Shown: piece by piece, positions 26,177-34,725 of the stretch
Numbering within the stretch: the first letter of the stretch is position 1
How the letters are laid out: every line of letters begins with the position of its first letter
NCBI GenBank assembly: GCA_028873965.1
Contig: JAPPMU010000007.1
Coordinates: 1 to 63,104, forward strand
Direction of reading: 5' to 3'
From: Chloroflexota bacterium
GTDB lineage: Bacteria; Chloroflexota; Dehalococcoidia; Lucifugimonadales; UBA3495
DNA length: 63,104 nt
Notes under the pieces: model-generated
Told to the model about the DNA's origin: nothing
The model's input: only the letters and a program-made list of their open reading frames with translations
The model's database searches: none
Position numbers and translations under genes: made by a program

Positions 26177-26466
26177 CTTGCTTTGGCCGTGTTGATGTCA
26201 TTTTGCTGGCTGCTCTTGTCGCCTCCACCCAACAGTGCTATCAGTTCGGGACCATCCCAGGCGAAGTATATTCGGTAGCCCGGACCGAAGTTCGCTCGGC
26301 GTTCGATTACGCCTTCGCCCACGGGTCGAACGTCGCCAAAATTCCCCTCCTCCATTCGACCCAGAATTCCCTGGATCCTACGGCGAACCGCGGGCGACAG
26401 ATCGTTCATCCAGCGACTGAACGGACTCCGCCCCCGGTGGTCCAAATATGCCCGAACTTCCGGCAT
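26146..26466 (-). CDS. RelE/ParE-superfamily (HigB-like) toxin, intact copy
   Basis: A 106-residue protein. The pattern HRGRSPFSRWMNDLSPAVRRRIQGILGRMEEGNFGDVRPVGEGVIERRANFGPGYRIYFAWDG and GGGDKSSQQNDINTAKARWRDY is typical of the phage-derived Gp49-like/HigB addiction module killer family, ribosome-dependent mRNA interferases. It is encoded before its antitoxin, as usual in this family. It is the donor or sister of the frameshifted copy at 25565-25877. Confidence 0.85.
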   Translation of the reverse strand: MPEVRAYLDHRGRSPFSRWMNDLSPAVRRRIQGILGRMEEGNFGDVRPVGEGVIERRANFGPGYRIYFAWDGPELIALLGGGDKSSQQNDINTAKARWRDYRERKL

Positions 26467-26569
26467 GCAGTAATTCTAGCACCGGCCTTCCAGAGCTATG
26501 GACGCCTTTCTGTCATTGATCCAAGGCGGAGGCACACGTTGGTCGCCCCCGCCGCGTCGTCTTTCTCCC

Positions 26570-27472
26570 TTACTTCGCCGGCACCGGCACCCCCGCGATC
26601 TTCACCGGCACGCTGCCCACGGTGTTCCGGCTGGTGAAGTACAGCGTCTTCCAGTCGGCCCCGCCGAAGCACAGGTTGGTCGTCGCCGGCTGACCGTGCA
26701 CTACGATCCCCAGCGTCTCGCCGCCGGCGTTCATGATGTGCAGGCCGCCGGAGCCGCCGCAGTACACGTTGCCCTCGACGTCCACCTTCATCCCGTCCGG
26801 CACGCCTTCGCGCTCGCCGCGCAAGTCCTTGAACAGTCGGTCCGACGCCAGGGCGATACTCCCGTCGTCCTGCACGTCAAAGGCCCGGATGATGCCCCGC
26901 CGCGAGTCGTTGATGTACAGCACGGTTTCATCCGGATTGAACGCCAGGCCGTTGGGAACCACGAAGTCGCTCACCAGCAGGGTCAGCGTCCCCAGGTCCG
27001 GCGAAATGCGATACACGCCCGATATGGTCTGCTCCCACTGCTCCCGAGGTCGCCGGAACGTCCACGGATCGGTGAAGTAGATGCTCCCGTCCGACTTCAC
27101 CACCACGTCGTTGGGCCGGTTCAACTGGCGACCCTGGAACTGGTTGGCCAAGACGGTGGTCGATCCGTCGTGCTCCAGCCGGCTCACCCGCCGTCCGTCG
27201 TGCTCAGCGGCAATCAGCCGACCCTGCAGGTCGCGGGTCAGTCCGTTGTGCCGGTTCACCGGCTCGGCCTCCACGGTCACTCCCGACCCGGGGGTGTACC
27301 GCATCCGCCGGTTGTTGTGGATGTCGCTGAACAGCAGGTAGCCGCCGTCGCTCCACCACACCGGACCCTCGGCGGGTCCCTCTGCGCCTCCGTATCCGGA
27401 GCCGTGCTCCTCAATCGGCGCGTCGGTGTCGATAATGGCGTCCAGGGCGGACGATAGCTTTTCGATTGGCAT
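26570..27472 (-). CDS. SMP-30/gluconolactonase-family protein
   Basis: A 300-residue six-bladed propeller protein. The opening EHGSGYGGAEGPAEGPVWWSDGGYLLFSDIHNNRRMRY carries the early metal-binding Glu; RPNDVVVKSDGSIYFTDPW has the key Asn and Asp, and PNGLAFNPDETVLYINDS follows. It hydrolyses a sugar or other lactone with divalent metal. AGGCGC precedes the ATG. Not in an obvious operon. Confidence 0.9.
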   Translation of the reverse strand: MPIEKLSSALDAIIDTDAPIEEHGSGYGGAEGPAEGPVWWSDGGYLLFSDIHNNRRMRYTPGSGVTVEAEPVNRHNGLTRDLQGRLIAAEHDGRRVSRLEHDGSTTVLANQFQGRQLNRPNDVVVKSDGSIYFTDPWTFRRPREQWEQTISGVYRISPDLGTLTLLVSDFVVPNGLAFNPDETVLYINDSRRGIIRAFDVQDDGSIALASDRLFKDLRGEREGVPDGMKVDVEGNVYCGGSGGLHIMNAGGETLGIVVHGQPATTNLCFGGADWKTLYFTSRNTVGSVPVKIAGVPVPAK

Positions 27473-27581
27473 GGTTGCGCCTCCTGGTGTGTCCGGCGTC
27501 TGCTCCGGCGGGCCGGCGACGCCTGCGAAACTGGGGTAGTTGGCGCCGCCATTGTATGCCCGCCAACCGGGCCGCGCAAAC

Positions 27582-27700
27582 GTAACCGTTCAGACTTGCG
27601 GGCAAAGTGTCATGGGACGTATGCAGTTGGACAATTTGGGAACCGTCATTCCTGCGAAAGCAGGAATCAAGTGCGCGAAATCGTTAACTATGTTCCCACT
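27582..27700. repeat. Partial repeat unit related to family A
   Basis: Begins ACCGTTCAGACTTGCGGGCA, a sequence also found just before the family A element at 59095, then TGTCA and a diverged TGGGACGTATGCAGTTGG end, the hairpin GTCATTCCTGCGAAAGCAGG, and CGAAATCGTTAACTATGTTCC. It looks like one half of a 163-bp element. The remaining sequence up to 27905 contains a CATCCCGTTTATCCTG stretch and no gene. Confidence 0.65.
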
Positions 27701-27905
27701 TCGCCCACTCATCCCGTTTATCCTGTTTATCCATGCAAATTGCCTCTCTGTGGCAAGCGATTGCCCTATATCGGTCTCCCTTTGACGTTGCGCCATGGAC
27801 TGCCGGGATAAGATACTTGCGTGCGCATAAGGTCGGATATCCATACCTAACACTTGCCCAAATCGGGCCAACGATAAAACCACACATGTATTTGGAGCGT
27901 GAATC

Positions 27906-29645
27906 TTGGCTGCATCACCAGTGAATGAACACATCCGCTACGAACCGGACGAACATCCTCCCCATCTGCTCACCATCGGCGCCGGCTTCCAGGCCGCCCT
28001 GCTGATTATCGGCGGGATTGTCCTGGGGGTCGTCATCGTCTTCCGCATCGCTGAACAGCCCGCAAACTATATCGCGTGGGGCGTCTTCGCGGCCCTGCTC
28101 ATCAGCGGCATCACCACCGTCCTCCAGTCTGCCCGCCTCTGGCGCATCGGCGCCGGACACATACTTATGATGGGCACCTCCGGCGCGTTCTTCGCCGTCT
28201 GCGTCGCCGCGCTGATCCAGGGCGGCCCCGCGCTGATGGCCAGCCTCGTAGTCGTGTCGGCCCTGTTCCAGTTCGCCCTGGCCGCCCGCCTCTCCTTCCT
28301 GCGCGGCATCTTCACCCCGGTGGTCTCCGGCACCGTGATCATGCTCATCGCCGCCACCATCATGCCCATCGTGTACGACATGGTAAGCGACGCGCCCGAA
28401 GGCACCGAGTCCTTTGCCCCGCCACTGGTCGCCATCGTCACGATCCTCGTCATCGTCGTGCTGGTTCTCCGCGCCCCGGCCTCCTGGCGACTGTGGTCCC
28501 CCGTCATCGGCATCGTCGTCGGCTGCGCGGTTTCGGCTCCATTCGGCATGTACGACGTCCAGTACGTCAAGGACGCCCTCTGGGTTGGCGTGCCCTTCGG
28601 TGCCTGGCCCGGCTTCGACTTCACGCCCGGCGTGGAGTTCTGGGCGCTTCTCCCCGCCTTCATCGTGGTCACCTTCGTCGGCGCCATCGAGACCATCGGC
28701 GACGGCGTGGCGATCCAGCGCGTCTCCCGCCGCCGTCCGGGAGCCACCGACTACCGCGTGGTCCAGGGAGCGCTCAACGCCGACGGCGTGGGCAACTTCC
28801 TGTCCGGATTGGCCGGCACCCTGCCCAACACCACCTACTCCACCAGCATCAGTCTGGCCGAGGTAACGGGTATTGCCGCACGCCGCGTTGGCATCGTGAT
28901 CGGCGTCGTCTTCATCGTCCTCGCCTTCTTCCCGAAGGCTGCCGCCCTGCTCATCGCCATCCCGTCGCCCGTGGCGGCTGCCTACGTGGGCATCCTCATC
29001 GCCCTGCTTTTCGTCCAGGGTTTGCGGATCATCGTCCAGGACGGCCTGGACCACCGCAAGGCCACCGTGGCCGGCATCGCTTTCTGGGTCGGCGTCGGGT
29101 TCCAGAACGGCGTGATCTTCCCCGAACTGCTGGGGGAGGGCTTCATCGGCGTCCTGCTGGGCAACGGCATGACCTCCGGCGCCATCGTCGCGGTGGCGCT
29201 CATGGCCTTCGTCGAGCTCAGCAAGCCCCGTCGCCGCCGCCTGCGCGTTCCACTGAACGACGACGCGCCCCAGCAGGTGGACGACTTCCTTCGCGCCTTC
29301 GCTTCCCGCATCAACTGGAACCCGACCGCCTCGGATCGCCTGGCCGCGGCCGGCGAAGAAACGCTGGTCATTCTCTCCCAGGACGAAGATCCCACCGAGT
29401 CGGATTCCCCGCGTCGCCTGACGGTCAGCGCCCGCCGCGAGGGCAACAACGTGGAGCTGGAGTTCGTCTCCGCTCTGGAGGGCGAAAACGTCGAGGATCG
29501 CCTCACCTACCTCAGCGCCCTCCCCGTCGTGCCTGACGACGGCGAGGTTTCCCTGCGCCTCCTCCGCCACTACGCCTCCTCCATCCGCCACCAGAAATAC
29601 CACGGCCTCGACGTCGTAACCGTCAGCGTCGCCAGCACGACGTGA
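27906..29645 (+). CDS. NCS2-type (xanthine/uracil) permease with C-terminal HATPase-like domain, copy 1
   Basis: A 579-residue protein. Residues about 20-440 are a multi-pass nucleobase/ascorbate transporter-like membrane part, with conserved AIETIGDGVAIQRVSRRRPGATDYRVVQGALNADGVGNFLSGLAGTLPNTTYSTSI being the NCS2 signature. Residues about 450-579 are soluble and resemble an anti-sigma/GHKL ATPase fold (LNDDAPQQVDDFLRAFASRINWNPTASDRLAAAGEETLVIL, then SLRLLRHYASS). The start is TTG 27906 after GGAGCG. It presumably takes up a purine, pyrimidine or related base with H+ or Na+. Followed by a strong terminator. Confidence 0.85.
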   Translation: MAASPVNEHIRYEPDEHPPHLLTIGAGFQAALLIIGGIVLGVVIVFRIAEQPANYIAWGVFAALLISGITTVLQSARLWRIGAGHILMMGTSGAFFAVCVAALIQGGPALMASLVVVSALFQFALAARLSFLRGIFTPVVSGTVIMLIAATIMPIVYDMVSDAPEGTESFAPPLVAIVTILVIVVLVLRAPASWRLWSPVIGIVVGCAVSAPFGMYDVQYVKDALWVGVPFGAWPGFDFTPGVEFWALLPAFIVVTFVGAIETIGDGVAIQRVSRRRPGATDYRVVQGALNADGVGNFLSGLAGTLPNTTYSTSISLAEVTGIAARRVGIVIGVVFIVLAFFPKAAALLIAIPSPVAAAYVGILIALLFVQGLRIIVQDGLDHRKATVAGIAFWVGVGFQNGVIFPELLGEGFIGVLLGNGMTSGAIVAVALMAFVELSKPRRRRLRVPLNDDAPQQVDDFLRAFASRINWNPTASDRLAAAGEETLVILSQDEDPTESDSPRRLTVSARREGNNVELEFVSALEGENVEDRLTYLSALPVVPDDGEVSLRLLRHYASSIRHQKYHGLDVVTVSVASTT

Positions 29646-29667
29646 TTTCCCTCCACGGTTTGCTCCA

Positions 29668-29703
29668 GACCGGCTGCCTTATGCGGGCAGCCGGTCATTT
29701 TTG
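29668..29703 (+). terminator. Rho-independent terminator after permease copy 1
   Basis: An 11-bp perfect stem (GACCGGCTGCC/GGCAGCCGGTC) with a 7-base loop, then ATTTTTG. It is 23 bases after the permease stop. Confidence 0.88.
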
Positions 29704-29724
29704 TTCCCGCCACGACGCGGATTG

Positions 29725-30053
29725 CTCACGCGTGCCCAGTTTGACCCGAATTGTCATAGGACTTACGCAGTTGGGAGACTTTACACCCGTCATTCCCGCG
29801 AAAGCGGGAATCCAGTGGCCGAAATCGTTAACAGTGTTCCAGATTCGTTCACTGTGAAGCCTATGGATTCCTGCTTGCGCAGGAATGACGGGTTTGTAAT
29901 TTCAAGTGCGTAACTCCTATGTCATTGCGACCCCGCACTTGATGCGGGGGTGGCAATCTCGTACCGGAAGCAAGTTTCGTACCGGCAAGGCGAGCCGACC
30001 CCCGACGAGATCGCCACGTCGCTTTGCTCCTCGCGATGACAAAACGGGTACGT
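29725..30053. repeat. Family B element, copy 3, split by a nested family A element
   Basis: The left end CTCACGCGTGCCCAGTTT is at 29725. The continuation TGTCATTGCGACCCCGCAC and the right arm ending GATGACAAAACGGGTACG appear only after the 163-bp family A element at 29757-29919. The order of events is therefore visible: B arrived first, A later. Confidence 0.78.
29757..29919. mobile_element. Family A 163-bp MITE-like element, copy 1
   Basis: Ends TAGGACTTACGCAGTTG and CAACTTGCGTAACTCCTA-type complement (CAAGTGCGTAACTCCTA), with TGTCA on both sides (29752-29756 and 29920-29924) as a 5-bp direct repeat. It has no coding capacity. The reverse complement of the copy at 59122-59284 matches it at 161 of 163 positions by my alignment. 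It sits inside a family B element. Confidence 0.85.
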
Positions 30054-30202
30054 TTGCGGCATATATCCTACTTGCACACTCCCACGCACGGTTGCCATAA
30101 TGGAACCCATGAAATGTGAATGTAATAACGTCAGTAAACATATACGTAATGAGCAAAAACTAAACCCTCGTTTTACGATACACCATTAGACAGGCATCCC
30201 TC

Positions 30203-31939
30203 ATGGCTGAAACTTCCATAAACGAGACCGTCCGCTACGAACCCAACGAAAACCCACCAAGCTCGCTGCTGATCGGCGCCGGATTCCAGGGCGCGCTGGT
30301 CATGGTCGGCAGCATCGTCCTCACCGTGGTGATCGTTTTCCGCATCGCCGACCAGCCGGCCGATTACATCTCGTGGGGCGTGTTCGCCGCGCTGCTCGTC
30401 AGCGGCGCCAACACCATCCTGCAGGCGGTCCGGTTCTGGAGGTTCGGCGCCGGCCACGTCCTGGTGATGGGCACCTCCGGCACCTTCATCGCGGTCTGCG
30501 TCGCGGCGCTGGTGGAAGCCGGCCCGGCCGTGATGGCGAGCCTGATCGTCGTCTCTTCCCTGGTCCAGTTCCTGCTCGCCGCCTGGCTGCCGACGCTGCG
30601 CCGCGTCTTCACGCCCGTGGTCACCGGCACGGTGATCATGCTCATCGCCGCCACTGTCATGCCCATCGTGTTCGACATGCTGGCCGAGATTCCCCAGGAC
30701 GCCCCCGACATGGCCGCTCCCGCCGTCCTGGTCGCAACCCTGTTGACGATCCTCGGGCTGGTGCTCCGCGGGCCCAAGCCGCTGCGACTCTGGTCCCCGG
30801 TCATCGGCGCTGCCGTCGGCTGCGTGGTCGCCGCTCCTCTCGGTCTCTATGACTTCCAGCTGGTTCTGGACGCGCCCTGGTTCGGCGTTCCCCTGGGATC
30901 ATGGCCGGGGCTGGACTTCACCCCGGGGCACCAGTTCTGGGCCCTTCTGCCCGCTTTCGTCGCCGTCACCATCGTCGGCGCCATCGAGACCATCGGCGAC
31001 GGCGTGGCCATCCAGCGGGTGTCCCGCCGTCGCCCCGGCGCAACTGACTATCGCGTCGTGCAGGGCGCCCTCAACGCCGACGGCCTCGGCAACTTCCTCT
31101 CCGGCATCGCCGGAACCCTTCCCAACACCACCTACTCCGGCACGATTCCCCTGGTCGAAATCACCGGCATGGCGGCGCGCCGGGTGGGCATCGCCATCGG
31201 CGTCATCCTGCTGGTCCTCGCCTTTCTGCCCAAGGCCACCGCCCTGCTGATCGCCATCCCCAACCCGGTGGCCGCCGCGTACATCACCGTATTCTTCGCC
31301 CTGCTGTTCGTACAGGGCATGCGCATCGTTTTCCGCGACGGTGTCGACCACCGCAAGGCCGTGGTCGTCGGCATCTCCTTCTGGGTCGGCGTCGGGTTTC
31401 AGAATGGGGTCATCTTCCCCGATCTCATCGGCGATGGCTTCTGGGCCGTACTGCTGGGCAATGCCATGACCGCCGGGGGCATCGTGGCGGTGCTGATGTC
31501 GGCCGTGTTGGAACTCACCAACCGCCGCGGCCGCCGCCTCCGGCTCACCCTGGACCAGGAGGCGCCAAGGAAGCTGGACAACTTCCTGCGCGCCTTCGCC
31601 GACCGCCTGGATTGCGACGCTGCCGCCGTCCACCGAGTAACCGCCGCCGCCGAGGAGACTCTGGCCATCTTGTCCCGGGCTGACTCGCAAGATGCCGGAG
31701 CGACCAGCCGCCTCACCGTTCGCGCCCGCCAGGACTCCGGCAACGTGGAGTTGGAATTCGCCTCAACCCTGCCCTGTGCCAACGTCGAGGACCGTCTCAC
31801 CCGCCTCGCCGACCTGCCCCCCGAACCCAACGAACGCGACGTTCCCTACCGCCTCTTGCGCCACTACGCCTCCGAGGTCCGCCACCAGAAATACCACGGC
31901 CTGGACGTGCTAACCGTCAGCGTAGCCGGCGAAAAGTGA
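30203..31939 (+). CDS. NCS2-type permease with C-terminal HATPase-like domain, copy 2
   Basis: A 578-residue paralogue of the gene at 27906, similar along its full length including the soluble C-terminal domain. Blocks such as AIETIGDGVAIQRVSRRRPGATDYRVVQG and the C-terminal YRLLRHYASEVRHQKYHGLDVLTVSVA are near-identical in the two. It starts at ATG 30203. Fusion of the extra domain predates the duplication. The two genes are separated by 557 bases full of repeats, with a terminator after the first, so they are transcribed separately. Substrate not determined. Confidence 0.85.
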   Translation: MAETSINETVRYEPNENPPSSLLIGAGFQGALVMVGSIVLTVVIVFRIADQPADYISWGVFAALLVSGANTILQAVRFWRFGAGHVLVMGTSGTFIAVCVAALVEAGPAVMASLIVVSSLVQFLLAAWLPTLRRVFTPVVTGTVIMLIAATVMPIVFDMLAEIPQDAPDMAAPAVLVATLLTILGLVLRGPKPLRLWSPVIGAAVGCVVAAPLGLYDFQLVLDAPWFGVPLGSWPGLDFTPGHQFWALLPAFVAVTIVGAIETIGDGVAIQRVSRRRPGATDYRVVQGALNADGLGNFLSGIAGTLPNTTYSGTIPLVEITGMAARRVGIAIGVILLVLAFLPKATALLIAIPNPVAAAYITVFFALLFVQGMRIVFRDGVDHRKAVVVGISFWVGVGFQNGVIFPDLIGDGFWAVLLGNAMTAGGIVAVLMSAVLELTNRRGRRLRLTLDQEAPRKLDNFLRAFADRLDCDAAAVHRVTAAAEETLAILSRADSQDAGATSRLTVRARQDSGNVELEFASTLPCANVEDRLTRLADLPPEPNERDVPYRLLRHYASEVRHQKYHGLDVLTVSVAGEK

Positions 31940-32045
31940 GCGGCTTGGGTTAGCGATACCCGCGATTTACTCAATCCCTAGACAGGGCGGTTGATGGCAT
32001 AATGAAAGTGCAGTTGGTAAACGGCCGTCAAGACACTGGTACACC

Positions 32046-32870
32046 ATGATGACCACACCACCGGCAACATACCCAGTCGATCACCGCGCATTGCCTGTGG
32101 CCCGAGCGGCCTTCGATACTTCGGAGGCAGAATTGGTCATACTGTTCGGATCCCGAGCCCGCGGCGACTACCATGAGAAATCGTCGGACATCGACGTCAT
32201 GCTCGTCCAGGAGCGGGAACCCGATGCCAGCCGCAAAAAAGCCGTTGCCGAATTGGCGGCCGCGGCCGCGATGCAAGCCTATGGTCACCCGGTCCCTGTC
32301 GAGCTCGTTTGGCGCACGCTGGAGGAGTTTCGCTTCAATCGACGCTACGTTAACAGCATCGAAACCAACGCAGCACGAGATGGAATAGTCATGCCTCGCG
32401 ACCCGGATCACTACCGTCCCCGCGACTACGAGGATGAACACACCGAGTACGCCTACGACTGGTCGAACTACCACGAGCGTCTGAGACACGCCGAAACTCA
32501 CCTGGACGAGTTCATTTTCCTTGCCGAGCACAACCGCAGCGACCTGGCAATTGGGCAACACGCACAGAACGCGCTGGAACACGGGATGAAGGCGCTGTTG
32601 GCGGCGGCCGGCGGGCAGTACGCCAACACTCACGACATCGGGGTCCTGCTCGGCAACGTCCGGCATTTCGATGCCGGCCTCCGTGACTTCAGACTGGCAA
32701 TACCTCCGGATGTATACACCGAATACGAGGGCGAGGCGGAATACCGGGCCAGGCGACAGCCTCAACTCACCCAATTCCCGGACTTTGCCGACAAAACCGT
32801 TGGAGACATCGTCCGGATCATAGAGCGAGCCAAACTGCTCCGCGCGCAAGCCGACGCCCGCTCCCAGTAA
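32046..32870 (+). CDS. MNT-HEPN fusion protein (nucleotidyltransferase plus HEPN)
   Basis: A 274-residue protein with both halves of an MNT/HEPN toxin-antitoxin pair in one chain. Residues about 25-110 form a minimal nucleotidyltransferase with VILFGSRARGDYHEKSSDIDVMLV: the GSRARG motif and the DxD catalytic pair are intact. Residues about 130-270 form a HEPN-like helical bundle (YDWSNYHERLRHAETHLDEFIFLAEHN, QHAQNALEHGMKALLAAAGGQY). No clear RxxxxxxH RNase motif is present in the HEPN part. Nucleotidyltransferases of this type AMPylate and silence HEPN RNases, so a fused form could be self-regulated. Confidence 0.8.
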   Translation: MMTTPPATYPVDHRALPVARAAFDTSEAELVILFGSRARGDYHEKSSDIDVMLVQEREPDASRKKAVAELAAAAAMQAYGHPVPVELVWRTLEEFRFNRRYVNSIETNAARDGIVMPRDPDHYRPRDYEDEHTEYAYDWSNYHERLRHAETHLDEFIFLAEHNRSDLAIGQHAQNALEHGMKALLAAAGGQYANTHDIGVLLGNVRHFDAGLRDFRLAIPPDVYTEYEGEAEYRARRQPQLTQFPDFADKTVGDIVRIIERAKLLRAQADARSQ

Positions 32871-32935
32871 CCGTCGTCATCCCGGCACGGTGCGAATGAT
32901 CCTTCGCCCCTCCACTCAGTCATCACATCCCACCC

Positions 32936-33134
32936 ATCCCGTCCATCCCTGCAAAAATCCGTGACACCACGCTTCTTGACCAATCCGAACGGAAGTTCCT
33001 ATACTGATTACATCACGTGAAATCCAGTCCGGTTCCAGCCAGAGGTCACCACGGGTCGTTCACGGCCATCCGTCAGCATCCAAAATCGCAACCCGGTTCC
33101 GCCTGCGACCATCGCGCGCCCAATGCCTCAGCGG
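32936..33134 (+). repeat. Promoter/leader direct repeat, copy 1 (199 bp)
   Basis: Nearly identical to 34187-34386. It contains a sigma70-type promoter (TTGACC 32976-32981, 18-base gap, TATACT 33000-33005) and about 130 bases of very conserved leader (from ATTACATCACGTG to CCTCAGCGG). It lies upstream of the antitoxin-like/Fic pair. After the repeat the two loci are unrelated. Confidence 0.85.
32976..33005 (+). promoter_or_regulatory. Sigma70-type promoter inside direct repeat copy 1
   Basis: TTGACC and TATACT with an 18-base spacer. The corresponding site in copy 2 is TTGACC-18-TGTACT at 34228-34257. Confidence 0.55.
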
Positions 33135-33186
33135 GTTCCCTTCACTGGGTGTTAGTGACGACCAAGCGCCATACCGCGACGCAGTC

Positions 33187-33214
33187 TTGACCACGCTGCC
33201 TCTGTATGTACAAT
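33187..33214 (+). promoter_or_regulatory. Sigma70-type promoter of the antitoxin-like/Fic pair
   Basis: TTGACC at 33187-33192, a 16-base spacer and TACAAT at 33209-33214, 29 bases before the ATG at 33243. It could serve as the main promoter of the pair. Confidence 0.6.
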
Positions 33215-33242
33215 GCCATCCACCAGCAAGAGGAGGAAAAAA

Positions 33243-33479
33243 ATGGCCACGGAAAGCAAACCCATTCACAACGTGGATCTGGCGGACCTTATTGCGGCCA
33301 ACAAAAACGATACCGGGTCAAAGGAACTCGAAGAAATTATGGTCAAATCCGCCAGAGAAAGCCTGACCATCGAGGAGATACGGGAGCAGCGGCTCTCTTT
33401 CGTAATGGGTATGCTCTCTCGCAATTCCACCATGACCCGCGAGGAAGTGCGCAAGCTCCTCGAAAGTCACTATGGATAA
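33243..33479 (+). CDS. Small helical protein, candidate Fic antitoxin
   Basis: A 78-residue protein preceded by AGAGGAGG and starting at ATG 33243. It is rich in Glu, Lys and Ser and predicted helical (LADLIAANKND, EIREQRLSFVMGMLSRNSTMTREEVRKLLESHYG). It lies three bases before the Fic gene, which is the position of Fic antitoxins such as VbhA. The class I inhibitory motif (S/T)xxxE(G/N) is not visible in a clear form, so its role as antitoxin is inferred only from position and size. Confidence 0.6.
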   Translation: MATESKPIHNVDLADLIAANKNDTGSKELEEIMVKSARESLTIEEIREQRLSFVMGMLSRNSTMTREEVRKLLESHYG

Positions 33480-33482
33480 AGC

Positions 33483-34067
33483 ATGAACCTCTCCGAACTC
33501 CCCGGTGGCGAAACCAACCCCATTTACCAGCAAGTGGAGGCTTCGAACAACGCCCGGCAATACGGGTTCCTGTCCTCCATGATCCAGGCCGCCATTGCCA
33601 GCAATAAAACGTGGCTGTCCGAATCCCTTGTCAAAGCTATAAACTTCCACGCCATAGTGGGTCTCCACGATCAGGCAGGACAGTACCGCTCAGTTGAGGT
33701 ATTGGTTGGCAATCATCAACCACCGGAAAGCTACCGTGTGGCGTCGCTGATGGAGGATTTCGTCAATGCCGTAAACCGAAACTGGGAGACGGCCACCGCG
33801 CTGGACTTGGGGTCCTGGGCTCTGTGGCGTCTCAACAACATCCACCCCTTCGTGAACGGCAATGGGCGTACTGCCAGAGCCGCCTGCTACTTCATTTTGT
33901 GCATCAAAGCCGGTGGTCTACTACCGGGAAGTCCCATCCTTCCAGAAGTCCTCAGCCAGGAACCTGTACGTGCTGAGTACGTCGCAGCATTGCAACTGGC
34001 GGACCAGGGCAACATGAACGATTTGCTTGCACTCGTTCAACGGTTGATTACTCAACAACTTCAATAG
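33483..34067 (+). CDS. Fic/DOC-family protein with HPFVNGNGR active-site loop
   Basis: A 194-residue Fic-fold protein. The active-site loop is HPFVNGNGRTAR at residues 121-132. Compared with the classical HxFx(D/E)GNGRxxR, the catalytic His121 and the phosphate-binding GNGR are intact, but the acidic residue that binds Mg2+ is Asn125. GLHDQAG-type and ALWRLNNIHPF context are normal for the family. Fic proteins transfer AMP or other nucleoside phosphates to target proteins. The Asn may lower or change activity. A small helical gene precedes it, and a duplicated promoter/leader precedes both. Confidence 0.82.
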   Translation: MNLSELPGGETNPIYQQVEASNNARQYGFLSSMIQAAIASNKTWLSESLVKAINFHAIVGLHDQAGQYRSVEVLVGNHQPPESYRVASLMEDFVNAVNRNWETATALDLGSWALWRLNNIHPFVNGNGRTARAACYFILCIKAGGLLPGSPILPEVLSQEPVRAEYVAALQLADQGNMNDLLALVQRLITQQLQ

Positions 34068-34186
34068 CGGCGTAGTGACGGTCCACACCATCAAGGTCAA
34101 AGGCTTCAAATTTTCCCGTGCCCCATCGTCCTGCCAAAAGCCCCGGCAGAGTTGACAGCTTTGCGGTTGGTAGTGGAGGCCGTTAC

Positions 34187-34386
34187 ATCCCGTCCATCCC
34201 TGCAAAAAACCTGTGGCATCACACCTCTTGACCAATGCGAACTGATGTTCCTGTACTGATTACATCACGTGAAATCCAGTCCGGTTCCAGCCAGAGGTCA
34301 TCACGGGTCGTTCACGGCCATCCGTCAGCATCCAAAATCGCAACCCGGTTCCGCCTGCGACCATCGTCCGCCCAACGCTTCAGCGG
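34187..34386 (+). repeat. Promoter/leader direct repeat, copy 2 (200 bp)
   Basis: Second copy of the repeat at 32936-33134, with a handful of mismatches in the last 134 bases and more in the first 60. It has the same TTGACC-18-TGTACT promoter. It precedes the nuclease-like gene at 34726. The remaining gap (34387-34725) shows a CCCGGCCGTGGGGG hairpin-like stretch at about 34487 and no gene. Confidence 0.85.
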
Positions 34387-34725
34387 CGCGGTCGCCAGGG
34401 GACCCAGCGACAGTCCACTCGCTGCGTGCCGGCCGGCGTGAAGCCGTCCGCACGATCCAAGTCGGGCAAAAACCTTGCGTAAATCCCCCGGCCGTGGGGG
34501 CTGACATCGACCTGAAATCCTCTGGCATACTGGCAAAATCATACGAACCGACCAACCGGGAGCGAAACCGAGAACACAAACCGAACATACTTACCAGGAG
34601 CGAACATCAGTGAACGCCACCCACCCGCGGCCATCATCGCCTGCATTCATGATTCCACGCTTCCGACGCCGAGACCGAATCTGCTATCCTCGCTGCATGG
34701 ACAGGAAGTCTGCGGGGGAATTCGC

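Noticed and set aside
33060..33269. Minus-strand frame ending RNRVAILDADGWP found in both direct repeats
   Set aside because: The shared peptide only reflects the duplicated DNA; the frames differ upstream and have no ribosome site. A decayed gene end cannot be excluded.
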